Shown here: one piece after another, positions 1 to 7,017 of the stretch
How positions within the stretch are numbered: the stretch's first letter is position 1
Layout: each line of letters starts with the position of its first letter
Notes under the pieces: model-generated
What the model saw: the letters and a program-made list of their open reading frames with translations, nothing else
Told to the model about the DNA's origin: nothing
Database searches by the model: none
Assembly: GCA_002427995.1 (NCBI GenBank)
Contig: DIZV01000166.1
Coordinates: 1-8,905, forward strand
Reading direction: 5' to 3'
Length of the DNA stretch: 8,905 bases
Source: Chloroflexi bacterium UBA6019
GTDB taxonomy: Bacteria; Chloroflexota; Dormibacteria; Dormibacterales; Dormibacteraceae
Position numbers and translations under genes: made by a program

Positions 1-615
1 TGACTTGGGGTGCATGGTGACCTCGGCGTTCTCGATCCGGGCACCGGCCTTCTCGAGCGCGCCCCGGACCGCCTCGAACTCGCCTGGCCCGGTGGTGACC
101 TCGATCGAGTCACCCTCGACCGAGATGTCCTCGGCGCCGACCTCGATCGCGGCGAGGCTCAACTCCTCGGGGTCCAGGCCACTCGCGTCCACCTCGATCA
201 CGCCCTTGCGCTCGAAGAGGTAGGCGACCGAGTTGGACTCGCCGAGGTTGCCGCCATTCTTGGCGAAGAGGTGGCGGAGTGAGGCGCTGGTCCGGTTCCG
301 GTTGTCGGTGACGGCGTCGACCAGGACGGCGACGCCGGCCGGCCCGTAGCCCTCGTAGCGGAGCTCCTCGAGGGAGTCGCCGGCCGCTGCGCCGGAGCCC
401 CGATCGACCGCGTTCTTGATCTTGTCGGCGGGCATGTTCGCCTCCCGCGCCTTCTGGATCGCGAGGCGAAGCCGGAAGTTGCCGTCGGGATTGCCGCCGC
501 CCTCCTTGGCCGCGATCGTCACCTCGCGGGCGACCTTGGTGAAGGAGACCGCGCGCTTGGCGTCCACGATCGCCTTCTTGTGCTTGATGCCGGCCCATTT
601 CGAGTGGCCTGACAT
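1..615 (-). CDS. yebC: YebC/PmpR/TACO1-family protein, 3'-partial
   Basis: 205 residues are present; the family is about 240-250 long, so roughly 40 C-terminal residues lie beyond the left edge. It begins MSGHSKWAGIKHKKAIVDAK, the near-invariant family opening, followed by FTKVAREVTIAAKEGGG, AIQKAREANMPADKI, and the second-domain block LVDAVTDNRNRT with LRHLFAKNGGNLGESNSVAYLF. Members have been described both as DNA-binding regulators (PmpR) and, for mitochondrial TACO1 and some bacterial YebC proteins, as factors helping ribosomes translate proline-rich stretches. Its place at the end of an all-translation cluster fits the latter role, but this is inference. In many genomes yebC stands next to ruvC; that neighbour, if present, would be outside the window. 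Confidence 0.96.
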   Translation of the reverse strand, partial: MSGHSKWAGIKHKKAIVDAKRAVSFTKVAREVTIAAKEGGGNPDGNFRLRLAIQKAREANMPADKIKNAVDRGSGAAAGDSLEELRYEGYGPAGVAVLVDAVTDNRNRTSASLRHLFAKNGGNLGESNSVAYLFERKGVIEVDASGLDPEELSLAAIEVGAEDISVEGDSIEVTTGPGEFEAVRGALEKAGARIENAEVTMHPKS

Positions 616-626
616 CTAGAGCGTCA

Positions 627-630
627 CTCC
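627..630 (-). promoter_or_regulatory. Probable Shine-Dalgarno for yebC
   Basis: GGAG on the minus strand, 11 nt before the ATG at 615, within the 34-nt spacer after the tyrS stop. The spacing is slightly long. The spacer shows no terminator or promoter, so yebC is probably co-transcribed with tyrS. Confidence 0.5.
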
Positions 631-649
631 GAACATGCTTTCGGTGATT

Positions 650-1798
650 TTACGCGAGCCTGACCCGAACAAAATTGCGCTTTCCGACGCTGACGACGTC
701 TCCATCCGAGAGTTGGCGATCGTCGGCCGTCTTCTCGCCGTTGGCGCGAACTCCGCCCTGCTGGAGCAGCCGGCGCGCCTCGCTGGCGCTCTTCGCGAAG
801 CCCGCCTCGAGGATCACCGTGATCAGGTTGGGCTGGCTCGGCCGCAGCTCGGGGATCTCAATCGGCTGCTGGCGCTGGCGGAACCGCCGCTCCCACTCCG
901 CCTCCGCCTCGGCCGCGGCCGCCGGCCCGTGGAGACGCTCGACGAGGCCGCGCGCAACCGCCGCCTTGGCGTCCCGGGGGTCGGCGGCCACCTCATCGAT
1001 CTGCAGCAGCAGCCTTGCGTAGCGGGCGGTCATCGCGTCGGGGATCGACATCACCTTGCCGTAGATCTCGCCCGGCGGCTCGGTGATGCCGATGTAGTTG
1101 CCGAGCGATTTGCTCATCTTGTTGACGCCGTCGAGCCCCTCCAGGAGCGGGAAGACGGCGACGTCCTGGGGCGTCTTGCCGTAGTTGCGCATGATGTCCC
1201 GCCCGTAGAGCAGGTTGAAAAGCTGGTCCGTCCCGCCGATCTCGAGGTCGGCGTCGACGGCGACCGAGTCGTACGCCTGGCTGAAGGGGTAGAGGATCTC
1301 GTGCGCGCCGATCGGGTGGCCCTCCTTGAGGCGCTGGGCGAAGTCCTCCCGCTGGAGGACCGACTGCAGGGTCTGCTTGCCGAGCAGGCGGAGCACGTCC
1401 GCCGCCGTCATCCCGGCAAGCCATTCGGAGTTGTAACGGACCTCGGTCCGGTCGGGATCGAGGATCTTGAAGGCCTGCTTGAAGTAGGTCTGCGCGTTGT
1501 CCTGGACCTGTTCGGGCGAGAGCACCGGTCGCGTCTGGGAGCGACCGCTCGGGTCGCCGATCTGGGCGGTGTAGTCGCCGATGATCAGGACCGCCGTGTG
1601 GCCCTCGTCCTGGAACAGCCGGAGGACGTCGAGGACCACCAGGTGGCCGGCGTGGATGTCAGGCGCGGTCGGGTCCAGGCCGAGCTTGACGCGCAGCTTG
1701 TCGCCCGCCTCGAGCCGGCGGCGCAGGTTGGCTTTTTCGTGGACCTCGACGGCGCGCTCGTCCAGCCGTGGCCAGAGCGCCGGTGCCGCGCCGCTAAT
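650..1798 (-). CDS. tyrS: Tyrosyl-tRNA synthetase, ATT start proposed
   Basis: Class I synthetase that charges tRNA-Tyr. 382 residues if begun at ATT 1798. Visible: KLGLDPTAPDIHAGH (residues 38-52, the HIGH motif as HAGH), LIIGDYTAQIGDPSGRS, QAYDSVAVDADLEIGGTDQ (tyrosine and tRNA site), KMSKS at 227-231, and a C-terminal S4 RNA-binding domain (about 318-382) with EAGFAKSASEARRLLQQGGV. The first GTG in frame (1639) lies just after HAGH and cannot be the start. No ATG, GTG or TTG occurs upstream in frame. The candidates are CTG at 1765, with no Shine-Dalgarno, and ATT at 1798, whose last base is the first base of the cvpA TAG; AAGAGG lies 12 nt upstream. Family members have about a dozen residues before the DERAVEV-like segment, which favours ATT. 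Identity is certain, the start is not. Confidence 0.93.
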   Translation of the reverse strand: MSGAAPALWPRLDERAVEVHEKANLRRRLEAGDKLRVKLGLDPTAPDIHAGHLVVLDVLRLFQDEGHTAVLIIGDYTAQIGDPSGRSQTRPVLSPEQVQDNAQTYFKQAFKILDPDRTEVRYNSEWLAGMTAADVLRLLGKQTLQSVLQREDFAQRLKEGHPIGAHEILYPFSQAYDSVAVDADLEIGGTDQLFNLLYGRDIMRNYGKTPQDVAVFPLLEGLDGVNKMSKSLGNYIGITEPPGEIYGKVMSIPDAMTARYARLLLQIDEVAADPRDAKAAVARGLVERLHGPAAAAEAEAEWERRFRQRQQPIEIPELRPSQPNLITVILEAGFAKSASEARRLLQQGGVRANGEKTADDRQLSDGDVVSVGKRNFVRVRLA

Positions 1799-2348
1799 GC
1801 TGGAGCCGGGCCTCTTGGCCGTTGAAGAAGGCCCCCGGGGCGGCTGGGATGACCGGAGCGAAGAGGATCGCCGCCGGTGGGCCGAGCGTCTGCAGCAGCG
1901 CCGGTGCCAGGACGGCCTTGCGGATGGCGTCGTGGATCTGGATCTGCGCGCCGTCGGGCGAGCCCGCGGTCGGCAGCGTCGCGCCGAGCAGGAGGTAGAG
2001 GACCACCGTCCCGCCGAGGATCCCGGTCACGGCACCGAGGACGGTGCCGGTGGCGCGGTCGAACGCGAGCGTCGCCAGCTGGAGCCGCGAGTGATAGAAG
2101 CTCGCCATCACCTCGACGACGACGATGACGATCACGACCACTATGAAGTAGCCGAGCAGCAGGGCGTCGGGCACCGCCCAGCCGGGGAGGGCCTGGAGAA
2201 CGACATTCGCCGCGGTGGGTGCGACCTGGGTCCCGGCCAGGAACGCGAGATAGAGGGTGGCGACACCGATCACCCGGCGAATCACGCCGGTCAGGTACCC
2301 GAGGGCCGCATAGAGCAGGACGAGCGCGATCAGCGCAAGGTCTGTCAC
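1794..2348 (-). CDS. cvpA: CvpA-family integral membrane protein
   Basis: 184 residues. Four predicted membrane segments at about 3-22, 27-45, 62-82 (a very hydrophobic Val/Ile run, GYFIVVVIVIVVVEVM) and 101-125, then a mostly soluble tail of about 55 residues. The family pattern is seen in LGYLTGVIRRVIGVATLYLAF near the N-terminus and FDRATGTVLGAVTGILGG before the last segment. CvpA was named for colicin V production in E. coli; its general function is unsettled, with links to envelope integrity. GTG start at 2348, overlapping the pheT stop by 4 nt (GTGA), without a strong Shine-Dalgarno. In Bacillus subtilis a cvpA homologue (yshB) also lies a few genes downstream of pheST, so the link may be old. 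It is the only gene here not plainly tied to translation. Assigned from topology and short motifs, so less certain than its neighbours. Confidence 0.8.
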   Translation of the reverse strand: MTDLALIALVLLYAALGYLTGVIRRVIGVATLYLAFLAGTQVAPTAANVVLQALPGWAVPDALLLGYFIVVVIVIVVVEVMASFYHSRLQLATLAFDRATGTVLGAVTGILGGTVVLYLLLGATLPTAGSPDGAQIQIHDAIRKAVLAPALLQTLGPPAAILFAPVIPAAPGAFFNGQEARLQH

Positions 2349-4720
2349 CGCGGCCGCGCCCGATGCTCCGATTCCAACCGGCTCCTGATCGACGCCATCA
2401 GAGAATCCACCTCCGAGTCCGTGAGGGTGCGCTCGAGGGAGCGGAAAGTCAAGGCGAACGCGATGCTCCGCACCCGCCGGCCGAGCTGCTCGGAGCGATA
2501 CTCGTCGAAGGCCGTCATCGATTCCAGCAGCGGCCCGCCGGCGGGGCCGATGGTCGCCAGCAGCTCGGCCGCGGAGATGGCATCGGAAACCACCACCGCG
2601 AGGTCCCGGTCCACGGCCGGGAAGCGGGGCAGCTCCCGCGCCCTGCGCGCGCCGGCCGCGGCCAGGAGGAGGTCGGCATCGAGGTCGAGGGCGACGGCCC
2701 GGCCGTCGAGGTCGAACACCTGGAGGGTGGCCGGGTGCAGCTCGCCGACGATGCCGACCTCCCTGCCGCCGAGGTGGATGGAAGCGGTCCGGCCCGGGTG
2801 GAAGAGGCCGGCGCTCGCTCGCCGGTATTCGACCGGGCCGGCGGCGAGGTCTTCCGCCAGCCGGTCGGCGACCGACTTCAGCCGGAGGAAGCCCGCTCGG
2901 CCGGCCTCGAGGTCCCCCCCCACCCTCGACAGGGCAGCGAGCCGGGTCGGCTCCTCGGCGCGACCGTCGGCCAGGGTGCCGCGGTAGACGCGTCCCAGCT
3001 CGAAGAGGTCGGCCCGGATCCCGGAGCGGTTCTGGTTCAGCACGCCCGCCAGCAGCAGTGAGGGCAGGAGCGAGGTCCGCATCGTGTCCAGCTCGTCGCT
3101 CATCGGGTTGATGACGCTGCGGGCGCCCTCGGCCAGGCCCAACCGCTCGAGCAGGCGGCGGGAGACCAGGGCCGAGGAGACCGTCTCGTCGAAGCCGGCC
3201 CCGAGCAGGACCTCGCGCAACCGCGAAGGCAGGTGCTCCCCGCCGGCCGGGATCCAGTTTGGCCGCCGCCGGCCGGGAAGCGTCGCCGGGATGCGCTCGA
3301 TGCCGTGGATCCGGCCAACCTCCTCGACGATGTCCTCGGGGATGGTGACGTCGAGCCGGAAGACCGGCGGCAGCACGTCCCAGGCGCCGTCATCCAGCGT
3401 CCGGAGGTGAAAGCCAAGCCGGCGCAGGATCGCCTGCGACTCCTCCAATGGCACGTGGACGCCGAGCAGCGCATCGACCTGGAGCGGGTCGACCCGCACC
3501 CGGACCGGCTGCTGCGGCCTCGGGTACTCGTCGGCCCAGTCCCGGTGGACCCTGCCGCCGGCGAGCTCGGCGACCAGGGTCGCCGCCCGGCGGGCCCCCG
3601 CCAGGGCCAGCTCCGGCGCCAGACCCTTCTCGAAACGGCTCGAGGCCTCGGTCCGCAGCGCCAGGGCGCGGGAGGTCGCCCGGACCGAGACGCCGTCGAA
3701 GGTGGCCGCCTCCAAGAGCACGTCGACGGTGGCCCCGGTGACACCGGAATCCTCGCCGCCGATCAGCCCCGCCAGCGCGAGGGGGCGATCGCGGTCGGCG
3801 ATCACCAGCATCCGGTCGGTCAGCGACCGCTGTTGACCGTCGAGACAGGCGAGCCGCTCGCCCTCCCTCGCCCGCCGGACTCGGATCTCAGAACCGGCCA
3901 CCCGGGCGAGATCGAAGACGTGCAGCGGCTGTCCGTACTCCAGCATCACGTAGGCGGACACGTCGACGACGTTGTTGATCGGCCTCACCCCGGCGGCTCG
4001 GAGCCGCCGCTGGAGCCACTCCGGGCTCGGCCCGACCTTGACGCCGGTGATCGGCGCCCCGATGTAGCGAGAGCAGAGGTCGGGTTCTTCGATCGTGACC
4101 TGGACCAAGTCGGTGCCGGGCGGTTCGATGCCGCCGGTGAAGGTTGGCATGAAGTCGACCTTGAGCTCCCTGCCGGCGGCCGCCGCCAATTCCCGGGCAA
4201 CGCCCAGGTGGCCGAGGCAGTCCGGCCGGTTGGGCGTTATCTCCGCTTCCAGGATCGCCTCGACCGGGAAGTAGGTGGCCAGCGACTCGCCCGGCTCGCC
4301 TCGGTCCAGGAGCATGATCCGCGGCACCCGCTCCTCGGCCTGGAGGAGCTCGTCGGCCGAGCAGAGCATGCCCTGGGCCCGCTCGCCGGCGATCTTGCCG
4401 TCACGCACCAGCGTGCCGCTCGGCACCCGCGTCCCCGGCAGCGCGACCGGGACCAGCGTCCCGGCGACGGCGTTGGCGGCGCCGGCCACGATCTGCCGGG
4501 TCTGACCGCCGCCGACGTCGACCTGGTGGATCCAGAGCGGCTTGTTGGAACGGGGATGCTCGCGCTGCTCGAGCACCCGGCCGACCACGATCTCGGAGAG
4601 GTCGACGACCGAGAGCGACTCGATCTTGGTCCCCGACATCGTCAGCAGCTCCGCCGCCTCCGCCGGGCTCAAGCCCGCCGTGTCGACGTACTCACCGAGC
4701 CACTCGTAGGAGATGCGCAT
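2345..4720 (-). CDS. pheT: Phenylalanyl-tRNA synthetase beta subunit
   Basis: Partner of PheS; binds tRNA-Phe and carries the editing site that hydrolyses Tyr-tRNA-Phe. 791 residues, standard for bacteria. Order of domains: an N-terminal segment MRISYEWLGEYVD; an OB-fold tRNA-binding domain (about 42-150) with VVGRVLEQREHP and GERAQGMLCSADEL; a B3/B4 editing domain (about 207-385) with NNVVDVSAYVMLEYGQPLHVFD and RTEASSRFEKG; a B5 domain (about 405-478) ending EEVGRIHGIERIP; an inactive class II-like core (about 490-690) with NPMSDELDTMRTSLLPSLL; and a C-terminal FDX-ACB anticodon domain (about 698-790) with FPAVDRDLAVVV and ERTLTDSEV. It starts at ATG overlapping the pheS TGA and has no obvious Shine-Dalgarno. 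A run of eight G on the coding strand (plus 2914-2921) leaves the frame intact. The stop overlaps cvpA by 4 nt. Confidence 0.97.
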   Translation of the reverse strand: MRISYEWLGEYVDTAGLSPAEAAELLTMSGTKIESLSVVDLSEIVVGRVLEQREHPRSNKPLWIHQVDVGGGQTRQIVAGAANAVAGTLVPVALPGTRVPSGTLVRDGKIAGERAQGMLCSADELLQAEERVPRIMLLDRGEPGESLATYFPVEAILEAEITPNRPDCLGHLGVARELAAAAGRELKVDFMPTFTGGIEPPGTDLVQVTIEEPDLCSRYIGAPITGVKVGPSPEWLQRRLRAAGVRPINNVVDVSAYVMLEYGQPLHVFDLARVAGSEIRVRRAREGERLACLDGQQRSLTDRMLVIADRDRPLALAGLIGGEDSGVTGATVDVLLEAATFDGVSVRATSRALALRTEASSRFEKGLAPELALAGARRAATLVAELAGGRVHRDWADEYPRPQQPVRVRVDPLQVDALLGVHVPLEESQAILRRLGFHLRTLDDGAWDVLPPVFRLDVTIPEDIVEEVGRIHGIERIPATLPGRRRPNWIPAGGEHLPSRLREVLLGAGFDETVSSALVSRRLLERLGLAEGARSVINPMSDELDTMRTSLLPSLLLAGVLNQNRSGIRADLFELGRVYRGTLADGRAEEPTRLAALSRVGGDLEAGRAGFLRLKSVADRLAEDLAAGPVEYRRASAGLFHPGRTASIHLGGREVGIVGELHPATLQVFDLDGRAVALDLDADLLLAAAGARRARELPRFPAVDRDLAVVVSDAISAAELLATIGPAGGPLLESMTAFDEYRSEQLGRRVRSIAFALTFRSLERTLTDSEVDSLMASIRSRLESEHRARPR

Positions 4721-5748
4721 CAGAACTGGCGGTTGAAGCGGAGGTCGTTCTCGTAGAAGAGGCGGAGATCCTCCACGTCGTACTCCAGCATCGCGATCCG
4801 CTCGATCCCGAAGCCCCAGGCGTAGCCGGTATAGCGCTCGGGATCGATGCCGCCGTTGCGGAGAACCTGCGGGTGGACCATGCCGCAGCCGCCGGTTTCG
4901 AGCCAGCCCTCCTGGCCGCAGCTCCGGCAGCCCTTCCCGAGGCAGCGGCCGCAGATCGTGTCGAACTCGAAGCTGGGCTCCGTGTAGCCAAAGTGGTGGG
5001 GACGCATCCGCACCTGCCGCTGGGGCCCGAAGAGCGACTGGACGAGGTAGAGGAGGGTGCCCTTGAGGTCGCCGACGGTCAGGCCCTGGTCGACCGCCAG
5101 GCCCTCCAGCTGCATGAAGCCGGCAAGGTGGGTGGCGTCCAGGTTCTCGCGCCGGTAGACCCGGCCCGGCGCCACGATGTAGATCGGCGGCTGCCCGATC
5201 CGCTCCATGCCCCGGATCTGGACGTTCGAGGTGTGGGTGCGGAGCACCGTCTCCTCCCCGGGGTCGAGGAAGAAGCTGTCCTGGACGTCGCGGGAGGCGT
5301 GGCCCTTGGGCAGGTTCAGGGCCTCGAAGTTGTACCAGTCGGTCTCGATCTCGGGGCCCTCCTCGACCGAGTAGCCGATCCGCTCGAAGATGACCTCGAG
5401 CTGCCGGCGGACCTGGCTCAGGACATGGGCGTGGCCGCGGCGCAGCGGCGGGGCCGGGAAGGTGATGTCGATCGCCTCCGTCTCGGCGAGCGCTTCGAGG
5501 CGGCTGTCGGACAGGAAGCCGGCGCGCTCGGCGATCGCCGCCCCGATCTCCTGTTTGGCCCGGTTGCCGGCCTGGCCGATCGCGGGCCGCTCGGCGGCGG
5601 GGACTCCGCCCAGGTTGGAGAGAACCTCGGTCAGCCGGCCCTTGCGGCCGAGGTACGCGACCCGAACGTCCTCCAGGGCCGCCTCGTCCCCGGCCGCCGC
5701 CGCGGCGCTCAGCGCCGCCTCTTTCAGCTCCTCGACCCGGTTGATCAC
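4720..5748 (-). CDS. pheS: Phenylalanyl-tRNA synthetase alpha subunit
   Basis: Catalytic subunit of the alpha2-beta2 enzyme that charges tRNA-Phe. 342 residues, normal length. An N-terminal coiled-coil arm (about 1-90, rich in Ala/Glu, with YLGRKGRLTEVL) contacts tRNA. The class II core follows: motif 1 region GHAHVLSQVRRQLEVIFERI (105-124) and the segment EGPEIETDWYNFEALN; RTHTSNVQIRGM and motif 2 RVYRRENLDATHLAGFMQ (196-213); motif 3 GYAWGFGIERIAML (308-321). A metal-binding-like cluster CxxC-(4)-CxxC lies at C266, C269, C274 and C277, with C288 beyond, as in many bacterial PheS proteins. The family usually has FHQ where this protein has FMQ (M212). GTG start with a strong Shine-Dalgarno. 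The stop overlaps the pheT ATG by one base (TGATG), which fits coupled synthesis of the two subunits. Confidence 0.97.
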   Translation of the reverse strand: MINRVEELKEAALSAAAAAGDEAALEDVRVAYLGRKGRLTEVLSNLGGVPAAERPAIGQAGNRAKQEIGAAIAERAGFLSDSRLEALAETEAIDITFPAPPLRRGHAHVLSQVRRQLEVIFERIGYSVEEGPEIETDWYNFEALNLPKGHASRDVQDSFFLDPGEETVLRTHTSNVQIRGMERIGQPPIYIVAPGRVYRRENLDATHLAGFMQLEGLAVDQGLTVGDLKGTLLYLVQSLFGPQRQVRMRPHHFGYTEPSFEFDTICGRCLGKGCRSCGQEGWLETGGCGMVHPQVLRNGGIDPERYTGYAWGFGIERIAMLEYDVEDLRLFYENDLRFNRQF

Positions 5749-6506
5749 GCGGCGATCCTCCGCCGCAGCTCGTAGAGGAGGATTGCCGCCGCCGCCGCCA
5801 CGTTGAGAGACTGCACGCCCGCCGCCATCGGCAAGGCCACGGCCGGCAGCGGCCGGCTCAGGCCGTGCGCCTCGCTGCCCAGGACCAGGGCCTCGACCGA
5901 GCCCAGATCGGCCTCCTCGAGCGGCGTCCCGGAGACGCTGGCACCGAGGCAGCGGAGGTCCTCCAGGTCAGACCAGACCGCCTCGGCCAGGCGGAGGTTG
6001 AAGACGTGGCCAGCGCTGGCGCGGATCGCCTTGGCGCCCAATGGGTCCGCGGTTCCGGGCAGGACGACGAGCGCCGGCGCGCCGGCGGCCGCGGCGGTGC
6101 GGCAGATGGCGCCGACATTGCCGGGGTCCTGGACCCGGTCGAGCACGACCAGCGGCCAGCCGGCCCGGCGCGCGGCGGCGAGCGCGTCGGCAAAGCCGGC
6201 GGGCGCCGCATGCCCGATCGCCAGAACGCCCTGCGGCGTGCTGGTCTGGCTCAGCTCGCGGAAGAGTGCCCGGGAGAGCGACACCCGGCGCTCGGCCTCG
6301 ATCTCGAAGTCGTCGTCCTCGCGGACGGCAAGGAGCTCGAGGCGGACGCCGGCGGCGACCGCCTGCCGGATCACGCGCGGCCCCTCGAGCAGGACCTCAT
6401 CCGCCTCGCGGGCCGCCGCCAGGCGCCGGAGGCGTTTGACGAGCAGGTTCTCCGCGGAACTTACAAGGTCAGAGACTGTTCTTGGCAACCTCGACCAGCC
6501 GGGCAA
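5745..6506 (-). CDS. SpoU/TrmH-family RNA 2'-O-methyltransferase
   Basis: SPOUT-class enzyme that transfers a methyl group from S-adenosylmethionine to a ribose 2'-OH in rRNA or tRNA; the target cannot be told from sequence. About 253 residues. An N-terminal substrate-binding domain (about 15-100) includes ENLLVKRLRRL and LLEGPRVIRQAV. The knotted catalytic domain shows motif 1 DPGNVGAICRTAAAAGA (N130, R136), motif 2 LVLGSEAHGLS (E212) and motif 3 LPMAAGVQSLNVAAAAAI. The start is uncertain: TTG at 6506 gives a 38-nt overlap with rplT and lies 11 nt behind AAGGA. TTG at 6488 is the alternative but has GAGG directly adjacent. Conserved sequence begins only at about residue 15, so 6488 fits the protein equally well. 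The stop overlaps the pheS start by 4 nt (GTGA). A methyltransferase of this family between rplT and pheS is a common order in Actinomycetota. Confidence 0.92.
   Translation of the reverse strand: MPGWSRLPRTVSDLVSSAENLLVKRLRRLAAAREADEVLLEGPRVIRQAVAAGVRLELLAVREDDDFEIEAERRVSLSRALFRELSQTSTPQGVLAIGHAAPAGFADALAAARRAGWPLVVLDRVQDPGNVGAICRTAAAAGAPALVVLPGTADPLGAKAIRASAGHVFNLRLAEAVWSDLEDLRCLGASVSGTPLEEADLGSVEALVLGSEAHGLSRPLPAVALPMAAGVQSLNVAAAAAILLYELRRRIAA
5757..5761 (-). promoter_or_regulatory. Shine-Dalgarno for pheS GTG start
   Basis: GGAGG on the minus strand, 8 nt before the GTG at 5748, inside the end of the methyltransferase gene. It fixes the pheS start and is the clearest ribosome site in the distal part of the cluster. 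Confidence 0.75.
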
Positions 6507-6822
6507 AGGAGCCGCTGTCCTTCACGGCCAGGTCGGCCAGCACCTTGCGGTCGATCTCCACCCCGGCCACGCGAAGGCCGTGCATGAACCGGTTGTAGGG
6601 CAGCCCGCCGAGCCGGGAGGCCGCGTTGATGCGGGCGATCCAGAGCCGGCGAAAGTCGCGCTTGCGGGCCCGGCGGTCGCGGAAGGCGTAGGCGAGAGCG
6701 TGCAGAACCGCCTCGTTGGCGGGCCTGAAGAGGAGCTTTTTGGAAAGCCGGAAGCCCTTCGCGCGGTCGAGGATCCGCTTGTGCCGGGCGTGGGCGGTGA
6801 CGCCGCGCTTGACGCGTGCCAT
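6469..6822 (-). CDS. rplT: 50S ribosomal protein L20
   Basis: Binds 23S rRNA early in 50S assembly and in several bacteria represses its own operon through the leader mRNA. 117 residues, the standard size. It starts MARVKRGVTAHARHKRIL, followed by AKGFRLSKKLLFRPANEAV and the hallmark block FRDRRARKRDFRRLW then IARINAASR; the globular C-terminal part contains GLRVAGVEIDRKVLADLA. The ATG directly abuts the rpmI TAG with no spacer, and no clear Shine-Dalgarno is present, so translation probably depends on ribosomes arriving from rpmI. The LFRPANEAVLHA wording resembles Actinomycetota and Chloroflexota L20, a weak taxonomic hint. If the leader upstream of infC is an attenuator, L20 is the likeliest feedback ligand. 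Confidence 0.97.
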   Translation of the reverse strand: MARVKRGVTAHARHKRILDRAKGFRLSKKLLFRPANEAVLHALAYAFRDRRARKRDFRRLWIARINAASRLGGLPYNRFMHGLRVAGVEIDRKVLADLAVKDSGSFARLVEVAKNSL

Positions 6823-7017
6823 CTAGATGCCCAACGCCCGCCGGACCTGCTTGCGGTCGGTCTTGTGGACGGAGGAGAGCTGCTTGTAGGCCCGCTTGTT
6901 CTTGGCGGTCTTGTGCTCGAGCATGTGGCTCTTCCAGGCGTGGGCACGCATCAGCTTGCCGGTCGAGGTGACGCGAATTCGCTTCGCGATTCCCTTTCGG
7001 GTCTTGATCTTAGGCAC
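6823..7017 (-). CDS. rpmI: 50S ribosomal protein L35
   Basis: Small basic protein of the large ribosomal subunit, 64 residues, the usual length. It begins MPKIKTRKGIAKRIRVTSTG and carries the family's Lys/Arg-rich pattern, including HAWKSHMLEHKTAKNKR and the closing RKQVRRALGI. The start is GTG at 7017-7015, with a strong Shine-Dalgarno AAGGAG at 7032-7027 and a 9-nt spacer, inside the end of infC. It overlaps the infC stop region by 8 nt, which suggests coupled translation with IF3. The infC-rpmI-rplT order is one of the most conserved in bacteria. Confidence 0.97.
   Translation of the reverse strand: MPKIKTRKGIAKRIRVTSTGKLMRAHAWKSHMLEHKTAKNKRAYKQLSSVHKTDRKQVRRALGI

Noticed and set aside
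616..649. Possible tiny ORF (MFGVTL) between tyrS and yebC
   Set aside because: Six codons, with no evidence of translation or conservation; the spacer is explained by the yebC ribosome site.
635..1825. A 396-codon open frame on the plus strand, opposite tyrS
   Set aside because: Antisense to tyrS, whose motifs (GGTDQ, KMSKS, S4) are unambiguous; no ribosome site or recognisable domain.
2110..2146. Near-repeat of GAC/GAT triplets on the plus strand
   Set aside because: It is the reverse of the Val/Ile codons of the third CvpA membrane segment, so composition explains it.
3233..4756. A 507-codon open frame on the plus strand, opposite pheT
   Set aside because: Antisense to a fully conserved pheT; it is Arg/Pro/Asp-rich with no family motif, a typical shadow frame in high-GC DNA.
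4799..5000. Cys-rich segment in PheS taken as an inserted zinc-finger domain
   Set aside because: The CxxC pairs with GKGC in between occur at this place in many bacterial PheS proteins, so it is not a new fusion.
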